A stretch of 49,175 nucleotides of DNA, from positions 1 to 49,175 of the forward strand of contig CALGYB010000105.1 of NCBI GenBank assembly GCA_937935075.1. The letters run 5' to 3'. Below are positions 1 through 9,081 of the stretch, in pieces. Position numbers and translations under genes: made by a program. The notes below the pieces were generated by a model. That model ran no database searches. It was not told the origin of the DNA and worked only from the letters and a program-made list of their open reading frames with translations. Source of the DNA: an uncultured Roseiflexus sp. (lineage in GTDB: Bacteria > Chloroflexota > Chloroflexia > Chloroflexales > Roseiflexaceae). How positions within the stretch are numbered: the stretch's first letter is position 1; each line of letters opens with the position of its first letter.

Positions 1-241
1 TATTCGGTAAACAACCCTGCCCGCGTTGAAGTAGTTGCCGTACAACAGAAGAGTGACAGGACCATCCTGGAGTTGAAACCGGCGCCGAGAAGGAAGGCGC
101 GCTCCTAGATGCAATACGTTTCCAATAAGGACGACAAGCCGTCACTGACAGGGCCTGAGCGCGGCGCCTCTGCGCCTTTGTGTGCGTTTATTTGCAGGGT
201 ATTGGTCTCAGGCGCAATCATCCGGCACAGACGCTCCCAAA

Positions 242-1167
242 TCACACCGTCTCATCCGGCGAACCGGCAAAAAAACCGGTGACAGGCGCACTGAAGGGAA
301 GCGACGGCGAGGTAAGCGTGCCATCCACAGCGATCAGCTCGGTGTGCAGGAAGGCGCTGGTGATCGGGTCGGGGGATGTGCAGAGGATGACGTCACGCGA
401 CGCAGGGCGCACAATCCAGTATTCCGGCACGCCTGCACGCGCATATGAGGAACGTTTGATGGTTTCATCAGTCTCAGGGTTCGATGGCGACAACACTTCG
501 ACAATCAGCGCCGATACGCCGTTAATACGGCGGTCGTGGATGATGTGACGGTCCACGACGCACAACGACAATATCCGGCTGGACCGGATCACAGCCAGGC
601 ATCCGCATGCCGACCGGCGCCCACGCCGTCCATACTTTCCCGTGTCGGTCAATCTGCGCAATTAACTGAAGCGCAATCTGACGCACAATCCATTGATGAC
701 TTCACTGCAAAGAGCACCCACGAAGGTCACGAAGGGACACAAAGGACATGCACTTCAATTCACCTTCGTGCGCTTCGGGTCCTTGGCGGTGAAGCCTTTG
801 TGCAGCGGACAACATCATCATAACTGCGACTATCGGCGCCAGGCGCTGCCCGAATGCCAGCCAGCGCCGTATGCGAATAGGGATCGTCATATCTTTGACT
901 TCACTGCAACAAGCAACCACGAAGGTCACAAAGGGACACAAAGGAAATGCTCGTCAATTCACCTTCGTGTCCTTGGTGGTTACGCCTTTTTGCAGCGGAC
1001 TCATCGATAGAAAAAACTGGGCGCTGTCGTCACGAATAACACTCCATCAATCACTTCGTAGCGATTCCCGTCGTCCGGCAATGTCGTCCAGCGCTCGTGG
1101 TTCCAATCGGCGTCAACCGAGCGTAGCGCAACGACGAGACAGCCGGGAAAGGAGAGGTTGCTGTCAT
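242..1167 (-). pseudogene. Uma2-family (DUF820) nuclease, interrupted and frameshifted
   Basis: The remains of one Uma2 (PD-(D/E)XK-like restriction-endonuclease fold) gene can be pieced together on the minus strand. It starts with ATG at 1165-1167 behind an AGGAGGG ribosome site and opens MTATSPFPAVSS. A frame change near 1095-1100 leads into DADWNHERW, then RYEVIDGVLF, up to APSFFYR at about 1008. Reading resumes at WIVRQIALQLIAQ below position 697, continues through QPDIVVVRRGP, shifts frame again near 545, and ends with the family core ALIVEVLSPSN and RAGVPEYWIV. The roughly 300 bp between the two halves is a repeat insertion (698-1002). Taking it out restores the reading TTC TAT CGA TGG ATT GTG in frame. 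The repaired protein would be about 206 residues, normal for Uma2. Two frameshifts plus an insertion make it non-functional. The biological role of Uma2 proteins is poorly known. Confidence 0.8.
698..1002. mobile_element. Composite foldback insertion: two CACGAAGG elements
   Basis: Two copies of a near-palindromic element, 698-810 and 897-1002, flank an 86-bp spacer. Each begins GACTTCACTGCA and ends GCAGCGGAC(TC). Each has inner arms of the type CACGAAGGTCACAAAGG and CCTTCGTG that can fold on one another. The pair sits inside a Uma2 reading frame. CATTGAT (691-697) and CATCGAT (1002-1008) flank it as a probable 6-7 bp target duplication with one mismatch. The element has no coding capacity, so it behaves like a MITE. 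Confidence 0.75.
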
Positions 1168-1189
1168 ACGCCCTCCTGAACAGGTGAGA

Positions 1190-1345
1190 TTAGGAATATG
1201 GTACCCCACGACGCCGCCATGACGCACCATTCGGTAGCAGTGCAGGGCTGCCGTCGTGATTTGTCAGGGAACTGCCGCATTGCTGCGGGCTGAAGCCCTT
1301 GCTGAGGGCGCAGTTCGACCATGCTCACTGCAGTATGAACGAATC
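1190..1345 (-). repeat. Degenerate copy of the dispersed GCGGTCA-TIR repeat
   Basis: The stretch from about 1265 to 1340 matches, in reverse orientation, the interior of the repeat copy at 3563-3832. Both share GCTGAGG-type sequence followed by CGCAGTTCGACCATGCTCA. The ends are too worn to place exactly, and no gene is seen here. Confidence 0.45.
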
Positions 1346-1356
1346 CGTGTTCTCTC

Positions 1357-2478
1357 TCAAGGCGCCTGCAACCCCAGCGCCTGCAAGGTTGCCTCATCGA
1401 GCGACCGGTCGTTTGTGCCGTCGCGGGTCAGGCTAAAGCCGCCGGCATAATCCCACATCGCCCAACCGATCCGGCGCGCTTCGAGCGCGGTGCGCACATC
1501 GGTCAGCCAGGCAAGGCGATCCGCTGGCGTTGTGATCAATCGGTAGACCCCAAACTCGTTGCAGGTCAGCGGCACGTTGTGCTGTGCGCCCCATGCCGCC
1601 GCCTGGTCGAGACGCTGCCCGATACGTGTGGCGCCCCAGCCGCTCTGACCATAGAAACGGATTTCCTCCTGCGCGCGCGGATTGTCGATCATTGCCAGCG
1701 CAGCCGCGATCCGTTCCGCATCGACGGGGTAGGGAACGCCGCGGTAGTGTCGCCACATCTCGTACCCCCACGTCGCGCCCTGGTGGGTGAACTCGAACGG
1801 CTCGTAGAAGTGGAAGTTGTAGACCACGTTGCGATCCGCCACCGGCGTGAGTTGCACTAACCCGTCGATGCTGGCCCATCCGTCGCCGCTGGCGATCAGC
1901 GTATGGCGCGGCGCGCCCTCGCGCATTGCCGCCAGAAAACGACGCAGCACCGCCTCCCAGCGCAGCGGGTTGTCGAAATGCGCTTCGTTCAACGCCTCCA
2001 GGAACAGCATCCCCGGATCGCGCGCGCTGAGATGCGTCGCCAGCGCCCGCCAGAACCGCACGACCGCATCCACAAACTCGTCATCCGTCGCCAGCCGGTT
2101 CACAAAGCGATCCTCCGGGTGCAACTCAACAATCACCGCCAGGTCCGCCTCGAGGATCATATCGAGCGCGGCATCGAACAGCGGCAACCGGTCAGAATCG
2201 AGGCGCGCCGGCTCGCGTTCACTGAAGAGCACATACGGGTCGAGCGGAAAGCGCACGTGGGTCAGACCAACCCGACGCAGCGCGCGAAACTCATCGGCGG
2301 TATGGCGCGATTGGAGCATCGCGCGGGAGAACGGCGCCTGAGCGAACCAGTGGCTCATATTGACGCCACGCGCCAGGCGCGCCAGGCGATCCGCAGGGAT
2401 GCCGGCGGGCGTCGTACATCCGGCGACGCTCAGCGACGCAGCGGCGGTTGCGATCTGGAGAAACGTGCGACGATTCAT
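1357..2478 (-). CDS. Glycoside hydrolase family 5 (cellulase-like) lipoprotein
   Basis: A 373-residue exported beta-glycosidase of the GH5 clan (retaining, TIM barrel). The N-terminus MNRRTFLQ has a twin-arginine-like start, and VAGC places a lipobox with Cys21, so a membrane-anchored outer-surface lipoprotein is likely. The GH5 signature LEALNEAHF gives the acid/base Glu165 after Asn164. HFYEP (about 223-227) and the nucleophile motif CNEFG with Glu308 are present, so all key catalytic residues are there. The substrate cannot be read from sequence; GH5 members cut cellulose, mannan and other beta-glucans. It begins 5 bp after the stop of the upstream SDR gene, so the two are probably co-transcribed and may serve carbohydrate metabolism together. 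Confidence 0.88.
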   Translation of the reverse strand: MNRRTFLQIATAAASLSVAGCTTPAGIPADRLARLARGVNMSHWFAQAPFSRAMLQSRHTADEFRALRRVGLTHVRFPLDPYVLFSEREPARLDSDRLPLFDAALDMILEADLAVIVELHPEDRFVNRLATDDEFVDAVVRFWRALATHLSARDPGMLFLEALNEAHFDNPLRWEAVLRRFLAAMREGAPRHTLIASGDGWASIDGLVQLTPVADRNVVYNFHFYEPFEFTHQGATWGYEMWRHYRGVPYPVDAERIAAALAMIDNPRAQEEIRFYGQSGWGATRIGQRLDQAAAWGAQHNVPLTCNEFGVYRLITTPADRLAWLTDVRTALEARRIGWAMWDYAGGFSLTRDGTNDRSLDEATLQALGLQAP

Positions 2479-2483
2479 CGGCG

Positions 2484-3461
2484 CTACACTTTATCCGGCA
2501 TGACACCTTCGGCGATCCGCCTGCGGAACAGCGCGACCGTCTCAGCGACCGCCTGTTCCAGCGGCGTAAACGGCAATTCGCCGATCACCCGCTCGAGCGG
2601 CGCGGCATCGAACGCTTCCGGGAAAGGAAGCGGCTTTTCATCGAAGGTGATCAACCCGCGCACCTGCGGCGCCGCCGCCTCAATCGCTGCCACAATTTCG
2701 CCCATTGTCGCCACACTGCCGTTCAGGTTGAAGATCTCCGCGCCCTGGAATGGCGCGCGCGCACAGGCGATGAAGGTGCGCGCCACATCATCGGCGTACT
2801 GGTAGGCGGCGCGCCCGCCATACGGAATGTGGTGCGGTTTGCCGAGCGCCGCCGCAACCATCGCCTTCGTCGGACTCGACGTCAACCCCTGGTCGCGCCC
2901 CGGTCCATAGACGATGTACGGGCGCAGACCAATGCTCGCCACCTGTGCATCCTGCCAGTAGACGCGCGCCGTGCCCTCATTGGCTTGCTTGAACACGCCG
3001 TAGAGCGTCGTCGGATGCCCGATGGCGCCGTGCGCCACCACGCCGGAGACATCGGCATCGACCGCGTCGTACACTGCTGCCGACGAGGCGTAGACCACGC
3101 TGCCGATCCGGTCGCGTCGCCGTGCAACCGCCTCGAACACATTGACCGTGCCGACGACATTGACGCGCGCGCCAAGCGGCGGGTTCGCGCGCACAAACGG
3201 GATCTGGAGCGCCGCCAGATGAATGACGCGGGTGATGGCATACTCGTCGAGCGCGCGCTCGAGCGCTTCCAGATCGGTAATGTCGCCGCTCACAAACGTC
3301 ACCCGTTCCAGTTCCTCATCGGACATGATCAACTTCAGGCGGCGCGGGTCGCTCGCCAGGTCGAAGACGACGACCGGCGTCCCTTCACGCGCCAGGTTGC
3401 GGACCGTCCACGCGCCGATACATCCGAGCGCGCCGGTGATCAGGAAACGTTCGTCGTGCAT
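2484..3461 (-). CDS. NAD-dependent epimerase/dehydratase (extended SDR)
   Basis: A 325-residue cytoplasmic Rossmann-fold oxidoreductase of the extended SDR type. The dinucleotide motif GALGCIG is at residues 10-16 and Asp34 ends strand beta-2, fitting NAD binding. Ser126/Ser127, Tyr154 and Lys158 (YGVFK) form the catalytic set. Such enzymes act on nucleotide sugars or uronates; RPYIVYGPG (about 180-190) is typical of the UDP-glucose-4-epimerase/uronate-dehydrogenase side of the family. The exact substrate is not determinable. It lies directly upstream of the GH5 lipoprotein with a 5-bp gap, suggesting a two-gene operon. The ATG at 3461 is the first one in frame with the Rossmann start. Confidence 0.88.
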   Translation of the reverse strand: MHDERFLITGALGCIGAWTVRNLAREGTPVVVFDLASDPRRLKLIMSDEELERVTFVSGDITDLEALERALDEYAITRVIHLAALQIPFVRANPPLGARVNVVGTVNVFEAVARRRDRIGSVVYASSAAVYDAVDADVSGVVAHGAIGHPTTLYGVFKQANEGTARVYWQDAQVASIGLRPYIVYGPGRDQGLTSSPTKAMVAAALGKPHHIPYGGRAAYQYADDVARTFIACARAPFQGAEIFNLNGSVATMGEIVAAIEAAAPQVRGLITFDEKPLPFPEAFDAAPLERVIGELPFTPLEQAVAETVALFRRRIAEGVMPDKV

Positions 3462-3562
3462 GGCGGTTGTAGAACTCGCATTCAGTACAATGAAGAGCGC
3501 AGGCTTCTGTCAGCGGAGAAAGAACTATGCCCTGCAACGCAGGCGCCGACTGGTGATCATCT

Positions 3563-3832
3563 GATACCAGGTCGCGTTCAGTCAGACAAACCGTTCATGC
3601 GTTCGTTGTGCAAGGCGCAACGGTCAACGCGCACCGGCGGGCATGTCGTGGATGCAGAGTGCGCATTGGCATTAGCAGCCCTGGCGGGGCTTCCACTTGC
3701 GGTGAGCGCAGTCGAACCGCTTGCAATGAGCATGGTCGAACTGCGTCCTCAGCGAGGGCTTTCGCCCACAGCGGCCCGGTGTCCTGCTCCACGCACCGGC
3801 AGTATGGTCCAAATGACTGCGCATTGGTTATG
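3563..3832 (+). repeat. Dispersed repeat copy A with terminal inverted repeats
   Basis: This is a copy of a roughly 210-270 bp repeat. The left end reads CAGGTCGCGTTCAGTCAGAC; the right end read backward gives CATAACCAATGCGCAGTCAT, a worn terminal inverted repeat. The interior carries the shared block CAACGGTCAACGCGC and the GCGAGGGCTTTCGCCC hairpin. This copy is longer than the others and includes CTTGCGGTGAGCGCAGTCGA, a block also seen at 43608-43640. Open frames across it are just translated repeat. Together with copy B it fills the gene-free space 3462-4347. Confidence 0.75.
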
Positions 3833-4086
3833 AGCGTTGTCCATCGTGCAGAGCGATTGTTGCGGCTATTATAGCACGGGATAGAAAGATGAAGATCGCT
3901 GCTGAATGCGGGGAATATCGGCGATTCGGCAGCGGGCGGGCGCTATGGTTTGCTCGGCAGCGCCCTGGGCGCGTTTTTGTAAAGTCGGCCACCGTCGTAG
4001 TCCAGTACGGCGCATATGACGCCGCCTATCCGACCCTGGCGCTACAGATGGACAAACCGCCGCCCCTTTTCCTGCTTCGGCAATCT

Positions 4087-4303
4087 CATACTAACTTGCG
4101 TTCAGTCAGACAAGATGTTCGAGCGTTCGTCGTGCAAGAAGCAATGGTCAACGCGCCCCGGCAGTCGTAGACGCAGACTGCGCATCGGCTTCAGAAGCCC
4201 CGGCGGGGCTTTCACTTGCTCAGCGAGGGCTTTCGCCCGCAGCGGCCCGTTGTCCCGCTGCACGCTCCGGCGGTATGGTACGAATGACCGCGCCTGATTA
4301 TAA
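4087..4303 (+). repeat. Dispersed repeat copy B with terminal inverted repeats
   Basis: It begins CATACTAACTTGCGTTCAG and ends GAATGACCGCGCCTGATTAT, so the ends are inverted relatives of each other. The core contains GTCAACGCGCCCCGGCAG and GCGAGGGCTTTCGCCCGC. No coding capacity is credible. Between copies A and B (3833-4086) no gene is seen, only a short GC stem followed by TTTTT near 3958-3977. Confidence 0.75.
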
Positions 4304-4347
4304 AAACGCTCCACGTGCGAGCGCCTCTCGCCCCTTGCCTCCTGTTG

Positions 4348-5502
4348 TTAGAGCGCCATGACGCGCGTATTGACGAAGTACGGGAAATTGAACGCCGTCA
4401 TATCGCCTGTGCGCAATCCTGGGATGGGCATCAGACGCGCCGTGAGCGGCTTGCGTAGCGCGCCTGCCAGCGCCGCGACTTCCGCCAGTATGCCTTCGAT
4501 CTGCTCGATGGGCGTGTCCCCCGGCAGCGGAATAGTATCGAGACCCGTGCCACACACCGTGCTGAACGCCAGCAGGTCGCGCCACCCATAGCGCCCCTCA
4601 GCGTTGCGCTGCGCGAGCACAGCATCCTCCAGCACCGGCAGCATCACCCCGCTGAACCCGATCAGGACGACCCCCGCAGCGCGAATAGCATCGGTACAGG
4701 CGCGAATAACCGCCAGTGTGCCGGGTCCGCCGAATGGTGCGCCGCTGACGCGTTCGATAGCCGCGCCAATACTGCAAGTCGGGTCGGGATGCGGCGCCAG
4801 CGACCAGTCACATCCCGCGACGTACACACCATGCGCCTCATCGATTCCTTTGAGTGCGCCACGGATGTGTGCATCATGCTCTGCGATTCGCGTTTTCAGG
4901 TTTTCCTCGAAGTGCTGGATTCTGGCAGCCACTGCCTGAAACGATGAGGAAACGCCATCATCTTCGATCTCGTGCGCCGCTTCCACTGCCAGCGCCGCCG
5001 CTTCTGGACCGACAGCGAGCCACGGGTCGCCGCCGCTGTGGTAACTCGCCGGAAAGAACGGCGATCCCGGCGCAACCGACGCCAGCGCCGCAAACCGCAG
5101 ATTGCCAAACCCATTCGGCGTCGCCGATGACAGCGCGGCAATCACGCGCGCTGCGGCTGCGATTGCCGCTGCGTCCGTCCTGCCATCGCGCCCGGCAAGA
5201 CGCGCCGAGGCAAACACGATCTCCGTCGCTGCCAGCGCCTCCGCCAGCAACGCCAGACGGTCAGTTGCCACCCTTCCGATCGAAACATAATCGAACCCGG
5301 CATCGCGCGCCAGCGCTTCAGCATCATGCGCTATAGTCACAAGATCGGCGGGACGGTTCACCCCGCTCATATCGCGCGCCAGGCGTAGCGTCTGCACCAT
5401 ATACCCGGCATCCTCGAGCCGCCGCCGCGCCTCCTGTGCTGCCCGCGCCGCCTGCGCCACATCGCCCTCACAAGCGCCAGCCGTTAGTGTGCGAATGCGC
5501 AT
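4348..5502 (-). CDS. UPF0210/DUF711 family protein
   Basis: A 384-residue cytoplasmic protein of the DUF711 (UPF0210) family. Recognisable parts are an N-terminal MRIRTLTAG, the DMSGVNRPADL region, the conserved ATPNGFGNLRFAALASVAPG and FFPASYHSGGDPW blocks (about 150-190), and a Gly-rich end with GFSGVMLPVLEDA. From family knowledge, structures resemble the glycyl-radical-enzyme barrel fold, but no reaction is established. It is somewhat shorter than the roughly 450 residues usual for bacterial UPF0210 proteins. Its ATG immediately follows the stop of the frameshifted Uma2 gene (stop at 5503-5505, start at 5500-5502), so it sits in a minus-strand series with that gene and the DUF5107 gene. 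Confidence 0.8.
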   Translation of the reverse strand: MRIRTLTAGACEGDVAQAARAAQEARRRLEDAGYMVQTLRLARDMSGVNRPADLVTIAHDAEALARDAGFDYVSIGRVATDRLALLAEALAATEIVFASARLAGRDGRTDAAAIAAAARVIAALSSATPNGFGNLRFAALASVAPGSPFFPASYHSGGDPWLAVGPEAAALAVEAAHEIEDDGVSSSFQAVAARIQHFEENLKTRIAEHDAHIRGALKGIDEAHGVYVAGCDWSLAPHPDPTCSIGAAIERVSGAPFGGPGTLAVIRACTDAIRAAGVVLIGFSGVMLPVLEDAVLAQRNAEGRYGWRDLLAFSTVCGTGLDTIPLPGDTPIEQIEGILAEVAALAGALRKPLTARLMPIPGLRTGDMTAFNFPYFVNTRVMAL

Positions 5503-6173
5503 TTACACCTCGTCCTGCAATACGCTCATCACCCGTTCAGCCCCCACAATCCGTCCCAACGCGGCGAGCGGATTCGGATCGGGACGCCACAACCACGCCA
5601 CATCAAGCCAGAAAACAGGCAGAACCATCGAACGGTAGATATTGTCGTCGTCCGGCGGAACGGCGCGATACTGACCGCGCGCGTCGAGAACATAGAAATC
5701 GGCGCGCAACCGACCAGAGCGCGGGTCGATGATCCAGTACTCGCGCACGCCGACCGCCTGGTATTCATAGAACTTCTCGTCGCGATCGCGCGCCACGCTG
5801 TCGTCAGAAATCACCTCGACCACCAGATCGGCGGGTCCGGCGAGTTCGTGACGGGTCAGTCGCTCTTTGTGCTCCTCCGCCAGGAAGAACAGGTCCGGTT
5901 TCCGTCCGTGACCGTCCGGCAGCGCGCGCACGGCAAACGGCGCGCTGCGCACAACGCCGAGACGCAGCGCACGCACAAACAGTCCAGCAGCCGGTTGAGA
6001 AGATCGACGACGCGCTGATGCTCCTCTTCTATCGGCATATGGACGATAACCTCGCCGTTGATCCACTCACTCAGCCCCTCGTGGTCCCACGCCAACCACT
6101 CAGCATAGGTCATCCTGAGTAGCGCGGGATGCTGCGCCGCAGCCGAGGGATCAACCGCAGTCGGCGCACTCAT
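5503..6173 (-). pseudogene. Uma2-family nuclease with one frameshift
   Basis: The N-terminal half (MSAPTAVDPSAAAQHP, then TYAEWLAWDHEGL, EWINGEVIVHMP, and HQRVVDLLNRLL) and the C-terminal half (GLFVRALRLGVV, RKPDLFFLAEEH, DLVVEVISDDS, VGVREYWIIDP) are both good Uma2 sequence but lie in different frames. The break is at about 5978-5990 in CTGCTGGACTG, where one base appears to be missing. The start at 6171-6173 follows the strong ribosome site GAGGAGG, which itself overlaps the stop of the upstream DUF5107 gene. If the base is a sequencing error the gene would be an intact protein of about 223 residues. Otherwise it is a second dead Uma2 in the window. Confidence 0.75.
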
Positions 6174-6183
6174 GGCAGCCTCC

Positions 6184-8313
6184 TCATGAACCGGGCGATG
6201 CCTCCAGCGCCCATCCGCCAGTCTCGACCCGCAGTGTACCACCCGCGCGCCCCAGCGGCAACTCGATCGTCAACGGCAGGTCGGGGCGCAACCCAATCGG
6301 CGCGCTGCGGAACACCTCACGCCCGTCGATCAGCACGCGCACCGGCGTCGCCGTCTGAACACGCGCCGCAACGACGCTGACCGTTAGCGCTCCGCCAGCC
6401 CGGCGCTGCACCCCAAGCGCGCCGGACTCGTTCGCCACGGCAAGATCGCCCAACCCCTGCAACGGCATCCAGTCAGCGCGGATCACACGCTGATCACCGG
6501 CGTTCAGCGGCGGATCGTCCCAGAAGGTCGGTTGTGCGCCAATCCAGAGTTCAGCATAATCGCTGCCGTCGTCGGTGAACAGGCGGCGGTCGAAGTTCGC
6601 GCTGAACGCAAATACTTTTGTCCCGGCGAACCCGGCGTCGGACAGCGCCACCATCCCCGCGTCCGCCTGAGCGTCGTAGAAGCCAGCGAAGCGCACCGGT
6701 CGCACGGCGAACAGCCCCACATACCCGTTCCACGCCGACGGACGCGACAGGTCGCGTTGTTGATGGCGCGGCCAGCCCGCCGTCGCGCGCGGCGGCGGCA
6801 GATCGCGGTCTTCCGTGGCGTGAACGATCATCTGATCCACCGGCACAACGAAGCGCGCCGCAGGTCCAACCCGATTGGCAGCAGAGGCAAGCGCAGCATT
6901 CATCCACATTTGAAGTGGTTGAGGAGTGGCAGAAGCATTGCGCGCCGTCAGTTGCGTACTGAAAAGACCCTCATCGGCGCGCAGGACGACAGCGGCGGTC
7001 ATATCCAGACCACGCTGACGCTCGACCGTTGTCATGCGCACGGTGATGGCATTGGTTTGCCGTTCGACCGTCATATCCCACGGGAAGGCTTCCAGGTAGC
7101 CATGTTCCTCGGTTGGCGCCGCCCATTCCAGCCCGCCGGCGCCCAACCACCAACCGCGCTGACCGAACGGCGCCGGTTTGACCACCGGGTTCTGGTAGAA
7201 CGCATTCTGCCCGGTAGACTTGATCACTGCACGGTACAACCGTCCGCCGAGTTCGGGGAGGAACGTGAGTTCCAGAAAGCGATTTTCGACTATGACGGCG
7301 CGGTAGGTGCGCGGTTGCGGCAGACCGACGCGCGTCGGATCGAGGCGCGGGTAGGGATAGATCGGGTCGCCGGGATTGGTGGGCGCCAGCGCCAACTCGT
7401 AGTCATAAGTTGGAATGGTTAGCGTCGTCTCGCGGATGCGCACGCCAGAGAAGGGTGGCGCGGCGTAGCGCAGCGGGCGCCCATAGCGCCAGAGAAAATA
7501 ATGCTGCCCGACATTCCCCATCTCGACCTGCCAGCGCGGCGGGTTGGCGGGATTATAGGTCAGCAGGCGGCGCTCGAACGCCTGGAACATCACCGGCATC
7601 TCGTTCCCGCCGACGCGAACCAGCGCCCAGTATGGCTCACTGATCGGATAGCCGAAGGCGAACAGCGCGTCAACCGGCGCGGCTCTCATAAAATCGCGAA
7701 AGACGCGCGGCACGTTATGGCCCGTCACCGCCTCATAGCGCACAATCGTCGTCGCCGGCAGCGCCAGGTCGGTCTGTTCGGCAAGACCGTCGGGACCGAG
7801 CAGCGTGCTGACCCGTGCGCCGATGCGTTGAGGCGCGCGCCCGCCGCCATCGAACGCGACATACGCGGCAAGTTGTGCATACGTCGGCGCCTGCGGATTA
7901 TCGACCGGATCGCCGGCGACCGGGATGGCGGCGGGCGCGCGCTGCTCGAAAGTCTCGAATCCGGTTTGAATCCTGCCGGTGATCAACTCGACCACCAGCC
8001 GTCCGCCGGTGACAAACCAGGGGGATCGGCGGTTGCCGTTCGGATCATTGATTTCCATCCGCGCTTTATCGAAATACTGCACCAGGCGCGTATCCCCCGG
8101 TGCGCCTGGAAAGTATTCGTAGCGCATCTCGCCGGGAGCGGCGCCATACGTCCACGAGCGCTGCACCACACCAGTCGCAACAGCCCGGTCAGTGCGCGTC
8201 CACAACGCAGCAAAGGCGGAGTCGGCGAAACCATCGGGAAGGGGTGCGGCAGAGACCGGCGCAGCGGGAACCAGCAGCGCAACGGCGACGAGGAGCGCCA
8301 GGAGTGGTTTCAT
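6184..8313 (-). CDS. Secreted protein with C-terminal DUF5107 domain
   Basis: A 709-residue exported protein. The signal peptide runs from MKPLLALLVAVALLVPAAPVSA to a likely cut near residue 22-23. The N-terminal half (about 30-280) carries repeated aromatic motifs such as FPGAPGDTRLVQYFDKAR and LTYNPANP, a form I associate with Chloroflexota secreted proteins. The middle and C-terminus (about 330-640) read as DUF5107, a carbohydrate-binding beta-sandwich-like domain of the aldose-epimerase type: RFLELTFLPELGGRLYRA, QNAFYQNPVVKP, GLEWAAPTEEHG. A role in binding or processing sugars outside the cell is inferred from the domain only. The stop overlaps the ribosome site of the next minus-strand gene (Uma2), arguing for co-transcription. 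Confidence 0.75.
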   Translation of the reverse strand: MKPLLALLVAVALLVPAAPVSAAPLPDGFADSAFAALWTRTDRAVATGVVQRSWTYGAAPGEMRYEYFPGAPGDTRLVQYFDKARMEINDPNGNRRSPWFVTGGRLVVELITGRIQTGFETFEQRAPAAIPVAGDPVDNPQAPTYAQLAAYVAFDGGGRAPQRIGARVSTLLGPDGLAEQTDLALPATTIVRYEAVTGHNVPRVFRDFMRAAPVDALFAFGYPISEPYWALVRVGGNEMPVMFQAFERRLLTYNPANPPRWQVEMGNVGQHYFLWRYGRPLRYAAPPFSGVRIRETTLTIPTYDYELALAPTNPGDPIYPYPRLDPTRVGLPQPRTYRAVIVENRFLELTFLPELGGRLYRAVIKSTGQNAFYQNPVVKPAPFGQRGWWLGAGGLEWAAPTEEHGYLEAFPWDMTVERQTNAITVRMTTVERQRGLDMTAAVVLRADEGLFSTQLTARNASATPQPLQMWMNAALASAANRVGPAARFVVPVDQMIVHATEDRDLPPPRATAGWPRHQQRDLSRPSAWNGYVGLFAVRPVRFAGFYDAQADAGMVALSDAGFAGTKVFAFSANFDRRLFTDDGSDYAELWIGAQPTFWDDPPLNAGDQRVIRADWMPLQGLGDLAVANESGALGVQRRAGGALTVSVVAARVQTATPVRVLIDGREVFRSAPIGLRPDLPLTIELPLGRAGGTLRVETGGWALEASPGS

Positions 8314-8329
8314 AAGGATGACTCTCTTC

Positions 8330-8359
8330 TTGACGTATATTGTATACCCATGCTATAGT
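8330..8359 (+). promoter_or_regulatory. Sigma-70 type promoter of the AbrB/PIN operon
   Basis: TTGACG (8330-8335) and TATAGT (8354-8359) are separated by 18 bp, just upstream of the antitoxin start at 8385. The interval contains TATATTGTATAC and ATAGTCATACTAT, AT-rich and nearly symmetrical, a plausible site for autorepression by the AbrB-type antitoxin. Confidence 0.55.
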
Positions 8360-8384
8360 CATACTATCCCAGAAAGGTATGACC

Positions 8385-8660
8385 ATGGCATCCATTGTAG
8401 GACAAAAAGGGCAGATTGTCATCAATAAAGATATCCGCGAACGTTTGGGAGTCAAACCCGGCTGGATCGCACTTCAGCGTCTGGTAGACGGGCATGTGGA
8501 ACTTTACTTCGTTCCGCCGGAGCATGATCAATCACTGAAAGGAAGTCTGGCAGCACACATCACGACCGGCGTCAGCAACGGGTCGTGGGCGGAGACGCGC
8601 ATGCGAGCCTGGGAAACGGCGGCCCGACGGAAAGAAGATCTGTCAGGAGAGGACTCCTGA
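8385..8660 (+). CDS. AbrB/MazE-type antitoxin
   Basis: A small DNA-binding antitoxin with the swapped-hairpin SpoVT/AbrB fold. The start chosen is ATG 8385 (MASIVGQKGQIVINKDIR), because AGAAAGG at 8371-8377 is 7 nt away; the ATG at 8379 is too close. This gives 91 residues. The domain is residues 1-45: QKGQIVINKDIRERLGVKPG is the typical AbrB 'G-Q-I-V-I-P' strand and helix pattern. The C-terminal tail (about 50-91) is the likely toxin-binding part. The stop codon TGA (8658-8660) shares a base with the PIN gene start, so they are translationally coupled. Antitoxin and complex probably repress their own promoter. Confidence 0.85.
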   Translation: MASIVGQKGQIVINKDIRERLGVKPGWIALQRLVDGHVELYFVPPEHDQSLKGSLAAHITTGVSNGSWAETRMRAWETAARRKEDLSGEDS

Positions 8661-9067
8661 TGAGCGGATTGCTGGATACAAGCGTGGTAGTGCGGTATCT
8701 CACCGGCGAGCCGCCGGATCTGGCGATGCTGGCCGCACAGGTGATCGACAGTGACGAACATCTGCTCATCACTGATGTTGTTCTTGCCGAAACCGCGTAT
8801 GTTCTCACCTCCGTCTACGGCATCCCGCGTGAAGCTGTGGTAGATACGCTGGTTCTTTTTCTCCAGAAGCGCAACATCTTCCCATCTGCGCTGCGCAAAG
8901 AGACGCTGCTCCAGGCATTATTGCTCTGCCGCCCGTCAGGACGCATTTCCTTTGCAGATGCGCTCGTCTGGGCAGCCGCCATTGAAACGGACGACAAAAT
9001 CGTCTACTCCCTCGACGCCCGCTTTCCGCGCGATGGCGTCGAAGTGCGACGCAGCAGGGCATCATAG
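8660..9067 (+). CDS. PIN-domain ribonuclease toxin (VapC-like)
   Basis: A 135-residue PIN-fold endoribonuclease. The start at 8660 overlaps the antitoxin stop by one base (TGATG). The acidic metal-binding set is visible: Asp6 in LLDTSVVVRYL, Glu44 in VLAETAYVL, Asp100 in SFADALVW and Asp119 in YSLDARF. Family knowledge: such toxins cut tRNA, rRNA or mRNA when their antitoxin is lost. The pairing with an AbrB antitoxin is a standard VapBC/MazE-PIN combination. It ends 14 bp before the stop of the convergent nucleotidyltransferase gene, so two toxin-antitoxin modules face each other here. Confidence 0.88.
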   Translation: MSGLLDTSVVVRYLTGEPPDLAMLAAQVIDSDEHLLITDVVLAETAYVLTSVYGIPREAVVDTLVLFLQKRNIFPSALRKETLLQALLLCRPSGRISFADALVWAAAIETDDKIVYSLDARFPRDGVEVRRSRAS

Positions 9068-9081
9068 CGCGAACGGGCAGA

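Noticed and set aside
1903-2805. A 300-residue plus-strand frame.
   Set aside because: It is antisense to the GH5 and SDR genes, which have full catalytic motifs; high GC makes such frames common.
3958-3977. A GC stem followed by TTTTT.
   Set aside because: No plus-strand gene ends upstream; it is likely by chance.
3595-4314. Several open frames of 60-95 residues.
   Set aside because: They are translations of the dispersed repeat copies A and B and recur in copies C-E in changed frames.
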